Shown here: in pieces, positions 1 through 6,175 of the stretch
Numbering within the stretch: position 1 is the first letter of the stretch
Layout of the letters: each line of letters starts with the position of its first letter
Origin: Collinsella sp.
GTDB lineage: Bacteria; Actinomycetota; Coriobacteriia; Coriobacteriales; Coriobacteriaceae
Length of the DNA stretch: 6,312 bases
NCBI GenBank assembly: GCA_019419405.1
Contig: DYAA01000030.1
Coordinates: 1 to 6,312 of the forward strand
Direction of reading: 5' to 3'
The notes under the pieces: model-generated
What the model was told of the DNA's origin: nothing
Database searches by the model: none
The model's input: only the letters and a program-made list of their open reading frames with translations
Program-made: the position numbers and the translations under genes

Positions 1-1
1 C

Positions 2-688
2 ACCGGTATCGCCGATACGTTTCGCCTCCCCCTCACTTCGCTGCGCCCCATCCTCTGCCCCGTATCGGCAACGGTCGTCGGCGATCGGGCGGCACTCAAG
101 ACGTTGGATGGCCTGCGCGTCCGCGCCCGCTTGACGCTCGCCCGCAATCATAATGAGCTCTGGCACGAAGACGGTGAAGTCCTGTTTCGAACCTTCGGTA
201 TCTCGGGCGTCGCTGCCTTCAACCTCTCCCGTCGTATCCAGCGCGGCGATACGATCCTGCTCGACGTTTTCCCCGACCTCTCTAAAGACGAGTTGCTCGA
301 TATGCTTAACCGGCGCGTTGAGCTGCTCGGCGGCTTTTCGCCCCGCGATCCCCGTTGGCTCGACGGTATGCTTGCCCCGCAACTCTCCCGCGTCGTCTGC
401 ACAGCGTTCGAGCAGTGCCATCCAGGCTCCAACGATGTCATCCACCTGGTCTCGATCCTCAAGCACTTTAAGTTGCTCGTCGAAGGAACCGCCGAGGAGC
501 GCTCGGCGCAGGTCACGCGTGGTGGCATATCTGTCAAGAGCATCTCAACACCCAGTCTACGCGCGCGCAGCGTTGTCGACGCCCCGCTTTACGTCTGCGG
601 CGAAGCGCTCGACATCGACGCCGATTGCGGAGGCTTTAACCTTGCGTGGGCATGGCTCTCGGGCATTCGCGCTGCAAGCAGCCTGTAG
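2..688 (+). CDS. HI0933/BaiN-family NAD(P)/FAD-dependent oxidoreductase, C-terminal half (5' end outside window)
   Basis: The reading frame is open from the left edge and ends at TAG 686-688, giving 228 visible residues of a family that is usually about 400-430 long, so the N-terminal FAD-binding part is missing from the window. Visible family landmarks are LRPILCPV (residues 14-21), the stretch FRTFGISGVAAFNLSRR (62-78; the family has a TxxGISGP-like turn here), VTRGGISV (171-178), and the closing FAD-contact block LYVCGEALDIDADCGG (196-211) followed by FNLAWAWLSG (212-221). This block is the hallmark of TIGR00275-type flavoproteins. The family is cytoplasmic and mostly uncharacterised; BaiN is a named member proposed to act in bile-acid 7-dehydroxylation, but nothing here supports that substrate. 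A TTG at 104 could be mistaken for a start, but family homology continues upstream of it. A second, unrelated flavoprotein gene follows 80 bases downstream on the same strand. Confidence 0.88.
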   Translation, partial: TGIADTFRLPLTSLRPILCPVSATVVGDRAALKTLDGLRVRARLTLARNHNELWHEDGEVLFRTFGISGVAAFNLSRRIQRGDTILLDVFPDLSKDELLDMLNRRVELLGGFSPRDPRWLDGMLAPQLSRVVCTAFEQCHPGSNDVIHLVSILKHFKLLVEGTAEERSAQVTRGGISVKSISTPSLRARSVVDAPLYVCGEALDIDADCGGFNLAWAWLSGIRAASSL

Positions 689-698
689 CCGCGCAGTC

Positions 699-704
699 TA
701 TAAT
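699..704 (+). promoter_or_regulatory. Candidate -10 hexamer (TATAAT) for the COG2509 gene
   Basis: A perfect TATAAT lies 10 bases after the stop of the upstream flavoprotein gene and 64 bases before the ATG at 769. Transcription would begin near 711-714, just ahead of the hairpin at 719-742. No convincing -35 element sits 16-18 bases upstream, and there is no TGN extended -10, so the call rests on the hexamer and its position in an otherwise GC-rich spacer. Confidence 0.45.
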
Positions 705-718
705 CAAAAACGCATTCG

Positions 719-750
719 GGCCGTCTGGGATACCGGACGGCCTCTTTCTT
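719..750 (+). terminator. Intrinsic-terminator-like hairpin between the two flavoprotein genes
   Basis: Bases 719-728 pair with 733-742: ten pairs including one U-G wobble at 726/735, closed by a GATA loop at 729-732. TCTTTCTT follows at 743-750. The shape is that of a rho-independent terminator with a slightly interrupted U tract, and it most simply ends transcription of the upstream flavoprotein gene. It also lies downstream of the TATAAT at 699-704 and ends only seven bases before the ribosome binding site of the next gene. Any transcript of that next gene starting upstream must therefore pass through it, so it may also act as a leader attenuator. Confidence 0.75.
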
Positions 751-756
751 GCCTCT

Positions 757-762
757 AAGGAG
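757..762 (+). promoter_or_regulatory. Ribosome binding site AAGGAG fixing the start at 769
   Basis: AAGGAG is six bases before the ATG at 769. It decides the start codon: the same frame stays open back to 646, but that extension runs through the end of the preceding gene and the terminator hairpin and has no comparable site. Confidence 0.85.
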
Positions 763-768
763 ACCTCG

Positions 769-2409
769 ATGATCGAAATCACCCAAGTCAACGCGTCGCT
801 CGATGAAGCCGGCGATGAAAATGCCTGCCTCATTGTTGGCAAGCGAGTCGCCAAGCGCGTCCTACGTTGCAAGGACTCCGAGATCAAGTCCATCGAGCTC
901 CACCGCAAGTCAATCGACGCTCGCAAAAAACGAGACGTCCATTTTATCCTGAGCTTTCGTGTTGAGCTGACCAGTCCCCACCTCGAGCGAGAGGCGGTCG
1001 ACAGCGTTTCCGAACGTGACCGCTCGCACGTACGCGCGATAGATGGCGATGAGCCCTCATTCCCCTTCCCCGTTTCCGGCGCACCCAAAGAGCGCCCCGT
1101 CGTCATCGGTGCCGGATGCGCCGGCCTTTTCGCCGCACTCACCCTTGCCGAAGCAGGTCTTAAGCCCTTGCTCATCGAGCGCGGCGACCCGGCATTTCGC
1201 CGCTCGCATGCGATCGACCTCTTTCTAAAGGAGCGCATCCTCGACCCCGAGAGTAATATCCAGTTTGGTCTGGGCGGCGCGGGGACCTTCTCGGACGGCA
1301 AGCTCAATACAGGAACAAAAAATCCCGCCCATCGCCTTATCCTCGAAACCTTCGTCGAGGCGGGTGCGCCCCGCGATATTCTGTGGGATGCCAAGCCGCA
1401 CATTGGCTCCGACATCCTTCCCACGGTTGTCACCGCTATATCCCAGCGCATCGAGCAGCTCGGAGGTGTCGTCCGTTATCGAACAAAGCTCGTCGACATT
1501 CACATCGACGCGTCTGGCGCCATTACCGGTATTGATGTCCAATCGTCCCAAGACGCCGCTTGCGAGCCAATCGAGACAAAGCACCTCATCCTCGCCTGCG
1601 GGCATTCTGCTCGCGATATTTTTGAGCTCCTTAAGGACCACAACGTGGCCCTCGCACAAAAGACCTTTGCCATGGGCGTTCGCATCGAGCATCCGCAGCG
1701 CGACATCGACCGAGCCCAATATGGAGCCTCGGCGGGACATCCAGCGCTCGGGGCGGCCCCTTACAAACTTGTTGCCCATCTTCCCAACGGCCGCAGCGTG
1801 TTCTCGTTTTGCATGTGCCCCGGCGGGCAGGTTGTCGCCGCCTCTTCCGAGCAGGGCCACCTGTGCGTCAACGGCGCCAGCCTCAATGCCCGCGACGGAC
1901 GCAACGCAAACGCCGCCCTGCTCGTTAACGTCACGCCTGAGAACCTTCCCAACGATGACCCGCTCGCCGGCATCGAGCTCCAGCGCGCCTGCGAGGCGGC
2001 CGCCTATCGCCTGGGCGGTTCCAACTGGAACGCACCGGCACAACTCGTCGGAGATTTCCTCGCAGGACGCGCCAGCAAGGCGCCCGGAAAGGTAAAGCCC
2101 ACCTATCCGCTCGGTGTGACCTGGACGGCAATTGACGAAGCCCTGCCGCAGCATATCGTCGAGTCGCTCCGCCTGGGACTTCCCCTACTCGGAAAAAAGC
2201 TACGAGGCTACGACCGTCCCGATGCCGTTCTTACCGGCGTGGAGACTCGTTCGAGCTCACCGGTCACTGTCACCCGAGACCGAACGTGCCATGCCGTGTC
2301 GACCCCGGGCCTCTACCCTTGTGGTGAGGGAGCTGGATATGCCGGCGGCATCATGAGCGCGGCCACCGACGGCATCCGTTGTGCCGAAGCCCTGATCGCA
2401 GACCTCTAA
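769..2409 (+). CDS. COG2509-type FAD-dependent dehydrogenase (uncharacterised family)
   Basis: A complete 546-residue flavoprotein; ATG 769 is preceded by AAGGAG at six bases. Residues 1-68 form the small N-terminal domain typical of this family, with the conserved RKSIDARKKRDVHF (46-59). The Rossmann dinucleotide-binding motif VVIGAGCAGLFAALTLAEAG is at 111-130, ending in the acidic LLIERG (134-139) that normally holds the adenosine ribose of FAD. Further family signatures are FGLGGAGTFSDGKLNTG (166-182), FSFCMCPGGQVVAASS (345-360), LTGVETRSSSPV (488-499) and GLYPCGEGAGYAGGIMSAATDGI (split as 514-525 and 526-536). Length and motif order are those of full COG2509 proteins. The protein has no signal peptide or membrane segment and should be a soluble flavoenzyme. 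Its substrate is unknown; the resemblance to other Rossmann oxidoreductases suggests a redox or tRNA/thiol-related role but does not prove one. It converges on uvrB across a shared terminator. Confidence 0.92.
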   Translation: MIEITQVNASLDEAGDENACLIVGKRVAKRVLRCKDSEIKSIELHRKSIDARKKRDVHFILSFRVELTSPHLEREAVDSVSERDRSHVRAIDGDEPSFPFPVSGAPKERPVVIGAGCAGLFAALTLAEAGLKPLLIERGDPAFRRSHAIDLFLKERILDPESNIQFGLGGAGTFSDGKLNTGTKNPAHRLILETFVEAGAPRDILWDAKPHIGSDILPTVVTAISQRIEQLGGVVRYRTKLVDIHIDASGAITGIDVQSSQDAACEPIETKHLILACGHSARDIFELLKDHNVALAQKTFAMGVRIEHPQRDIDRAQYGASAGHPALGAAPYKLVAHLPNGRSVFSFCMCPGGQVVAASSEQGHLCVNGASLNARDGRNANAALLVNVTPENLPNDDPLAGIELQRACEAAAYRLGGSNWNAPAQLVGDFLAGRASKAPGKVKPTYPLGVTWTAIDEALPQHIVESLRLGLPLLGKKLRGYDRPDAVLTGVETRSSSPVTVTRDRTCHAVSTPGLYPCGEGAGYAGGIMSAATDGIRCAEALIADL

Positions 2410-2437
2410 CGCACGAATTCCAGCGCGCAAAAGACAT

Positions 2438-2469
2438 AGGCCCCGAGCTCCACAGGGAACTCGGGGCCT
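2438..2469. terminator. Bidirectional terminator between the COG2509 gene and uvrB
   Basis: AGGCCCCGAG (2438-2447) pairs perfectly with CTCGGGGCCT (2460-2469). The stem can extend inward through 2449-2451/2456-2458 to a four-base loop at 2452-2455. The intervening pair 2448/2459 is C-A on the plus-strand RNA but G-U on the minus-strand RNA, so the stem is continuous (14 pairs) only in the uvrB transcript. The minus-strand RNA then reads AUGUCUUUU, and the plus-strand RNA reads GUUCGCUAUUU. It lies between the convergent stops at 2409 and 2475 and can serve both, probably better for uvrB. Confidence 0.85.
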
Positions 2470-2474
2470 GTTCG

Positions 2475-4715
2475 CTATTTCTTAAACCGTGCACCCTGGC
2501 GTTTTCTGCCCGATGCGAACGTGGAACCCTTGCGGGCCTGCGAACGTAAGCGCTCGATCGTCTCGTCCTCAGACGCACCCTCGAGCATCGCCCGAATCTG
2601 AACGACGGCATCGCGCAGGCGCGCCGCCTCCTCAAAGTCCATGGCGGCAGAAGCGTTACGCATATCCTCTTCCATGGTTTCGACAATCCGCACAAGCTCG
2701 TCATGCGGCAGTTCTTCCAACTGCTCCGCAAGTGTCTGCTCGGGCGCCACCGTTTCCGGCACGCCGCCCTCGCCCGACTCATCGGGCGTATAGAATGCAC
2801 CATGGCCAAGAGAGTCGCCCTTCGAGCGTCCCTTGGAACCCACGGTTTTTTCGGCCTCGGCAATAAAACTTGAGATGTCGTTGATGGCCTTGCGCACCGT
2901 CTTGGGCACGATGCCATGCTCTTCGTTATATGCCATCTGAATCTCGCGACGGCGCTGCGTCTCTTCGATGGCCTCCTTCATCGAATCGGTCACAACGTCC
3001 GCATACATGATGACTTCGCCATCGGCGTTACGGGCCGCGCGGCCAATCGTCTGAATCAGCGAACGGCGGTTGCGCAAGAAGCCTTCCTTATCGGCATCGA
3101 GAATTGCCACCAGTGAGACCTCGGGGAGATCCAAGCCCTCGCGAAGCAGGTTGATGCCAACGAGGACATCGATCTTGCCCTCGCGCAGCGTTCGCAGGAT
3201 CTCGACACGGTCCATTGTCGCCGTATCAGAGTGCATGTAATTGACCTTAATGCCCGCGTCGAGCAGATGGTCGGTCAGGTCCTCGGCCATGCGCTTGGTC
3301 AATGTGGTCACCAGCACGCGCTCCTTGCGGGCAACGCGCTCGCGAATCTCGTCCTCAAGATCGTCAATCTGCCCACGAACCGGACGCACATCGATCTTGG
3401 GATCGAGCAGACCGGTCGGACGAATAATCTGCTCAACGTCGTTCTGGCTAACCCGCAGCTCATAGTCGCCCGGTGTTGCCGAAACGTAGATGAACTGGGG
3501 AATCCTCGCCTCAAACTCATCGAAACGAAGCGGGCGGTTATCGAGCGCCGAGGGCAGGCGAAAACCGTGTTCCACCAGCGTCACCTTACGCGAGCGGTCA
3601 CCTTCGTGCATGCCGCGAATCTGCGGCACCGTCACATGGCTCTCATCAATGATGCAGAGCATATCCTTGGGAAAGTAATCGATTAGGGTAAACGGCGGCT
3701 CACCCGGTTTGCGACCGTCCAGATGACGCGAGTAGTTCTCGATGCCGTTGCAAAAGCCCATCGTCTCGAGCATCTCAAGATCATAATCGGTGCGCTGCTG
3801 CAGACGCTGCGCCTCGAGCAACTTGTCGGTCGCCTTGAGCTCCGCCACGCGCTTCTCGCACTCTTCGCTGATCGATTTCAGAGCCGCCTTGACCTTCGGC
3901 TTCTCGGTCACGTAGTGCGATGCCGGCCATACGGGGATGGCCTCGTACTCACGAAGCATCTCACCGGTGACCTCATCGATCTCGGCAATCAGCTCGACCT
4001 CGTCGCCAAAGAACTCAAACCGCAACGGATGCTCGGCATAAGGCGGATACACGTCGACAACATCGCCGCGCACGCGGAACGTGCCGCGTGCCAGGTCATA
4101 GTCATTGCGATCATATTGAATGTCGATAAGTGCATGGATAAAGTCATCGCGCTCGAGCGGCACCTTCTTGTCGACGTTTGGAGCCAGACCCGCATAGTCC
4201 TCAGGAGAGCCAATGCCATAGATACACGAGACCGATGCGACAACGATCACATCGCGTCGAGAGAGCAGTGACGCGGTCGCCTGATGGCGCAGCATCTCGA
4301 CCTCTTCGTTAATCGAGGAGTCTTTCTCGATATATGTATCGCTTTGCGGCACATACGCCTCGGGCTGATAGTAGTCGTAGTACGAGACGAAGTAGACCAC
4401 AGCGTTGTTGGGAAAGAACTCTTTGAGCTCGCTCGCAAGCTGAGCGGCGAGCGTTTTATTCGGAGCCATGACCAGCGTCGGCTTTCCCAGGGCCTCAATA
4501 GTCTTTGCCATCGTGAAGGTCTTGCCCGAACCAGTCACGCCCAGCAAAACCTGATAGCGGTCTCCGTCCCTCACGCCCTGCACAAGCGACTCAATGGCCT
4601 TAGGCTGGGAACCGGCAGGCTCATAGGGAGACACGACCTTAAACGGCACGTCAGAGCCTTCAACGCCAAAGCGCTTAAGTTCACCACCAACGCGTTCTAC
4701 TTCAAATTCCGCCAT
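2475..4715 (-). CDS. uvrB: UvrABC system protein B (excision nuclease subunit UvrB)
   Basis: UvrB is the damage-verifying helicase-like subunit of nucleotide excision repair; it is loaded by UvrA and recruits UvrC. The 746-residue protein is full length, allowing for a slightly long C-terminal linker and basic tail. Visible features in order: Walker A GVTGSGKT (59-66); the damage-probing beta-hairpin region around YYDYYQPEAYVPQSDTYIEK (112-131); RTDYDLEML (308-316) and GIENYSRHLDGR (324-335); Walker B/DEAD-type IIDESH (355-360); SATPGDYE (412-419); motif V GINLLREGLDLPEVS (520-534); motif VI QTIGRAARN (555-563); and a UVR domain (about 670-712) that binds UvrC. ATG 4715 was chosen because AGGAG lies five bases upstream. 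An in-frame ATG at 4736 has no such site and would add only seven non-conserved residues. The gene lies 51 bases behind the transglycosylase gene, probably in the same transcription unit. No clear LexA operator is visible upstream. Confidence 0.98.
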   Translation of the reverse strand: MAEFEVERVGGELKRFGVEGSDVPFKVVSPYEPAGSQPKAIESLVQGVRDGDRYQVLLGVTGSGKTFTMAKTIEALGKPTLVMAPNKTLAAQLASELKEFFPNNAVVYFVSYYDYYQPEAYVPQSDTYIEKDSSINEEVEMLRHQATASLLSRRDVIVVASVSCIYGIGSPEDYAGLAPNVDKKVPLERDDFIHALIDIQYDRNDYDLARGTFRVRGDVVDVYPPYAEHPLRFEFFGDEVELIAEIDEVTGEMLREYEAIPVWPASHYVTEKPKVKAALKSISEECEKRVAELKATDKLLEAQRLQQRTDYDLEMLETMGFCNGIENYSRHLDGRKPGEPPFTLIDYFPKDMLCIIDESHVTVPQIRGMHEGDRSRKVTLVEHGFRLPSALDNRPLRFDEFEARIPQFIYVSATPGDYELRVSQNDVEQIIRPTGLLDPKIDVRPVRGQIDDLEDEIRERVARKERVLVTTLTKRMAEDLTDHLLDAGIKVNYMHSDTATMDRVEILRTLREGKIDVLVGINLLREGLDLPEVSLVAILDADKEGFLRNRRSLIQTIGRAARNADGEVIMYADVVTDSMKEAIEETQRRREIQMAYNEEHGIVPKTVRKAINDISSFIAEAEKTVGSKGRSKGDSLGHGAFYTPDESGEGGVPETVAPEQTLAEQLEELPHDELVRIVETMEEDMRNASAAMDFEEAARLRDAVVQIRAMLEGASEDETIERLRSQARKGSTFASGRKRQGARFKK

Positions 4716-4720
4716 GGATA

Positions 4721-4727
4721 CTCCTAA
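4721..4727 (-). promoter_or_regulatory. Ribosome binding site of uvrB (TTAGGAG)
   Basis: On the minus strand TTAGGAG precedes the ATG at 4715 with a five-base spacer. It settles the choice of start, because the alternative ATG at 4736 lies upstream of this site and has none of its own. Confidence 0.85.
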
Positions 4728-4740
4728 CTCATACATCTGC

Positions 4741-4746
4741 AGTATA
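4741..4746 (-). promoter_or_regulatory. Possible internal -10 element (TATACT) for uvrB
   Basis: TATACT on the minus strand lies in the 51-base gap before uvrB, giving a start near 4734 and a leader of about 20 bases. The hexamer at the 17-base -35 position (TAGGAC) matches the consensus poorly, so this may be chance. It would give uvrB a supply independent of the upstream genes. Confidence 0.25.
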
Positions 4747-4766
4747 CGCAGGCGGCAGGCATAGTC

Positions 4767-5348
4767 CTATACGAACCGATCGGGATAGATGGTCTTGTAG
4801 CGAGCCCAGGCATTATTGACACGAATCAGATACGCCTGCGTCTCGGGAAAGGTGATTGCATTATGAAGCGACATACCCTGCTGCGCCCATCCGTCGACAT
4901 TGCCCATACCGGCGTTATAGGCAGCAATGGCACTGTCAGTCGACCCGTTAAAATACGCTAGAAGATACGAGAGATACGCACAGCCAAACTCGATATTCGT
5001 AGCCGGATCGTTAAGGTTGTCGGCTGAATACTCGTTACCATCGACAAGACCCTTGGCAATCATATCGTGTGCAGTCTCGGGCATCAGCTGCATCAATCCC
5101 CGAGCGCCTTGATTCGACTCCGCCTCGGAATCCCAATTCGATTCCGACTTTATGACGGCACACACCAGATACGGATCAAGATTGTGCAAAATGCTCGATT
5201 GCTTTACGTACGCCTCGTAGTCAATTGGATACAAAGGCTTAAAAAAGGCGGCAGGGGCATTCGAGTAGACGAGCGAAATAAGGCCGAAGGCGAACACGAC
5301 GGCAAGTGGCGCCACTCGATACCACGTAAGGAAACGTGTCTTAGGCAT
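4767..5348 (-). CDS. Lytic transglycosylase (SLT/GEWL domain), membrane-anchored or secreted
   Basis: A 193-residue protein predicted to cleave the glycan strands of peptidoglycan, releasing 1,6-anhydro-muramic ends, outside the cytoplasmic membrane. A basic N-terminus (KTR, R11) leads into a hydrophobic segment at about 12-28, then SNAPAA (29-34), which could be a signal peptidase site; a retained anchor is equally possible. The SLT domain covers about 45-185: catalytic glutamate E69 in IKSESNWD (66-73), GARGLMQLMPET (81-92), DPATNIEFGCAYLSYLL (114-130) and AYNAGMGNVDGW (143-154). These match the slt family motifs ES, GLMQ(I/L)MP and AYNAG. The ATG overlaps the end of coaE by eight bases, and AAGGAGG (5355-5361) lies inside the last codons of coaE, so translation is probably coupled. 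There is no separate peptidoglycan-binding domain. Confidence 0.93.
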   Translation of the reverse strand: MPKTRFLTWYRVAPLAVVFAFGLISLVYSNAPAAFFKPLYPIDYEAYVKQSSILHNLDPYLVCAVIKSESNWDSEAESNQGARGLMQLMPETAHDMIAKGLVDGNEYSADNLNDPATNIEFGCAYLSYLLAYFNGSTDSAIAAYNAGMGNVDGWAQQGMSLHNAITFPETQAYLIRVNNAWARYKTIYPDRFV

Positions 5349-5982
5349 CGGCCTCCTCCTTATCCACTACATCCCCGAACCCATGGCGCGCAAGCCATGC
5401 GTCCAGTTGTTCATAGAGCGAGTTATCGCCTGCCGCATTATCGATTACCGTCGTAGCGAGATGGCAAAGCGAAGCCTCATCAGGTTGGCATGCAGAGCGC
5501 GCATCAAAATCAGAGGACTCCATACCACGATGGATGGCGCGCTCGCGACGAACTGCTAAAGGAGCGCTGATTACCAGAATTTCATCAGCCAGGCCAAAAG
5601 CATCCTCAAAACCAGTCGGGGCAGAAACCTCGACAACCGCAAAGGGATAACGGGGGGACGAAACCGTGCAGCAAACCGGATCAAGAATCCTCAGTGACAG
5701 CTGTTCGATGAGAACCGGATGAACGATGCCATTGAGCCGCGCAACTGTATCAGGAGAGGCGAAAGCTCGAGTAGCGAGGACATTGCGGCGAATGCCGCCC
5801 TCCTCGTCCAGAATGTCCCACCCAAATTCTTCCGCGAGGGCATTGACGATATCGGAGCCTGGCACATACAGCGATTTGGCAAGCTCATCCAGATCGATAA
5901 GCATGGCGCCATGAGATTCAAGATAGCGGCAGGCAGTCGACTTACCCGAAGCAATATTGCCCAAGACAAAAACGGTAAACAT
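5341..5982 (-). CDS. coaE: Dephospho-CoA kinase, divergent
   Basis: CoaE phosphorylates the 3'-hydroxyl of dephospho-CoA with ATP, the last step of coenzyme A synthesis, in the cytoplasm. The 213-residue protein has family length. Visible are the P-loop GNIASGKST (8-16), IDLDELAKSLYVPG (29-42; the CoA-kinase IDAD..A....PG element with both aspartates kept), IRRNVL (64-69), LNGIVHPVL (83-91), a lid-like arginine-rich stretch VRRERAIHRG (144-153) and TTVIDNAAG (177-185). The usual VPLLFE is replaced by APTGFE (121-126), keeping the proline-to-glutamate spacing but not the leucines, so the protein is divergent. ATG 5982 is preceded by AGGGAGG at five bases. The frame stays open to 6174, but that extension runs through the rRNA terminator and is not coding. 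The gene heads the cluster with the transglycosylase and uvrB; coaE close to uvrB is a known actinobacterial arrangement. Confidence 0.9.
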   Translation of the reverse strand: MFTVFVLGNIASGKSTACRYLESHGAMLIDLDELAKSLYVPGSDIVNALAEEFGWDILDEEGGIRRNVLATRAFASPDTVARLNGIVHPVLIEQLSLRILDPVCCTVSSPRYPFAVVEVSAPTGFEDAFGLADEILVISAPLAVRRERAIHRGMESSDFDARSACQPDEASLCHLATTVIDNAAGDNSLYEQLDAWLARHGFGDVVDKEEADA

Positions 5983-5987
5983 CAAGT

Positions 5988-5994
5988 CCTCCCT
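5988..5994 (-). promoter_or_regulatory. Ribosome binding site of coaE (AGGGAGG)
   Basis: AGGGAGG on the minus strand, five bases before the ATG at 5982. It identifies the true start of coaE within a longer open frame. Confidence 0.85.
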
Positions 5995-6010
5995 AACGCC
6001 AATGGGAGTT

Positions 6011-6041
6011 ATTATCGCGCAAATACAAAAGAAGGACTCAA
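6011..6041 (-). promoter_or_regulatory. Candidate promoter of the coaE cluster
   Basis: On the minus strand GATAAT (6011-6016) is preceded by TTGAGT (6036-6041) with a 19-base spacer, longer than ideal. It sits in the AT-richer stretch between the rRNA terminator and coaE (5983-6109), the only place an independent promoter for this cluster could be, apart from read-through from the rRNA operon. The start would be near 6004 with a leader of about 22 bases. Confidence 0.4.
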
Positions 6042-6109
6042 AATACAGCCAAACAGTAAGACAAGCTAAACGAAAGCGAGTTCTTGTATTACAACTATCT
6101 TTCAAACGC

Positions 6110-6139
6110 AAAAAAGGGGGAGGCCGCGAGGCCTCCCCC
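6110..6139 (-). terminator. Rho-independent terminator of the rRNA operon
   Basis: On the minus strand GGGGGAGGCC (6139-6130) pairs perfectly with GGCCTCCCCC (6125-6116) around a TCGC loop, followed directly by six T residues (6115-6110). It begins 36 bases after the 5S rRNA and is a textbook strong terminator, marking the end of the rRNA transcription unit. Confidence 0.96.
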
Positions 6140-6175
6140 TTCTTCAAGTCTTGCGACGGCTCGGTGCCGTTCACC

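Noticed and set aside
646..768. N-terminal extension of the COG2509 gene to 646
   Set aside because: It overlaps the conserved C-terminus of the upstream flavoprotein and the terminator hairpin. The family N-terminus starts at the ATG at 769.
705..768. Riboswitch in the leader of the COG2509 gene
   Set aside because: The leader is under 60 bases with one simple hairpin. There is no room for an aptamer and no known riboswitch core is recognisable.
1225..2154. A 309-codon open frame antisense to the COG2509 gene
   Set aside because: It lies wholly opposite a gene with strong family motifs, shows no recognisable domain, and long antisense frames are expected from the codon bias of GC-rich DNA.
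3231..4727. A chain of plus-strand open frames (3231-3686, 3723-4271, 4284-4727) antisense to uvrB
   Set aside because: All mirror the uvrB reading frame, have no recognisable motifs or ribosome binding sites, and are best explained as shadows of uvrB codon use.
4716..4736. Alternative uvrB start at 4736 (adds seven residues)
   Set aside because: It has no ribosome binding site, and the added residues are not part of the conserved UvrB N-terminus.
4772..4785. Possible LexA/SOS box upstream of uvrB (CGAAC half-site)
   Set aside because: The left half CGAAC is present, but the expected GTTCG partner is replaced by CGGGA, and the site lies in the final codons of the transglycosylase gene.
5983..6174. 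N-terminal extension of coaE to an ATG at 6174
   Set aside because: The extension would translate the 5S trailer and the rRNA terminator hairpin. The P-loop begins seven residues after the ATG at 5982, which has a good ribosome binding site.
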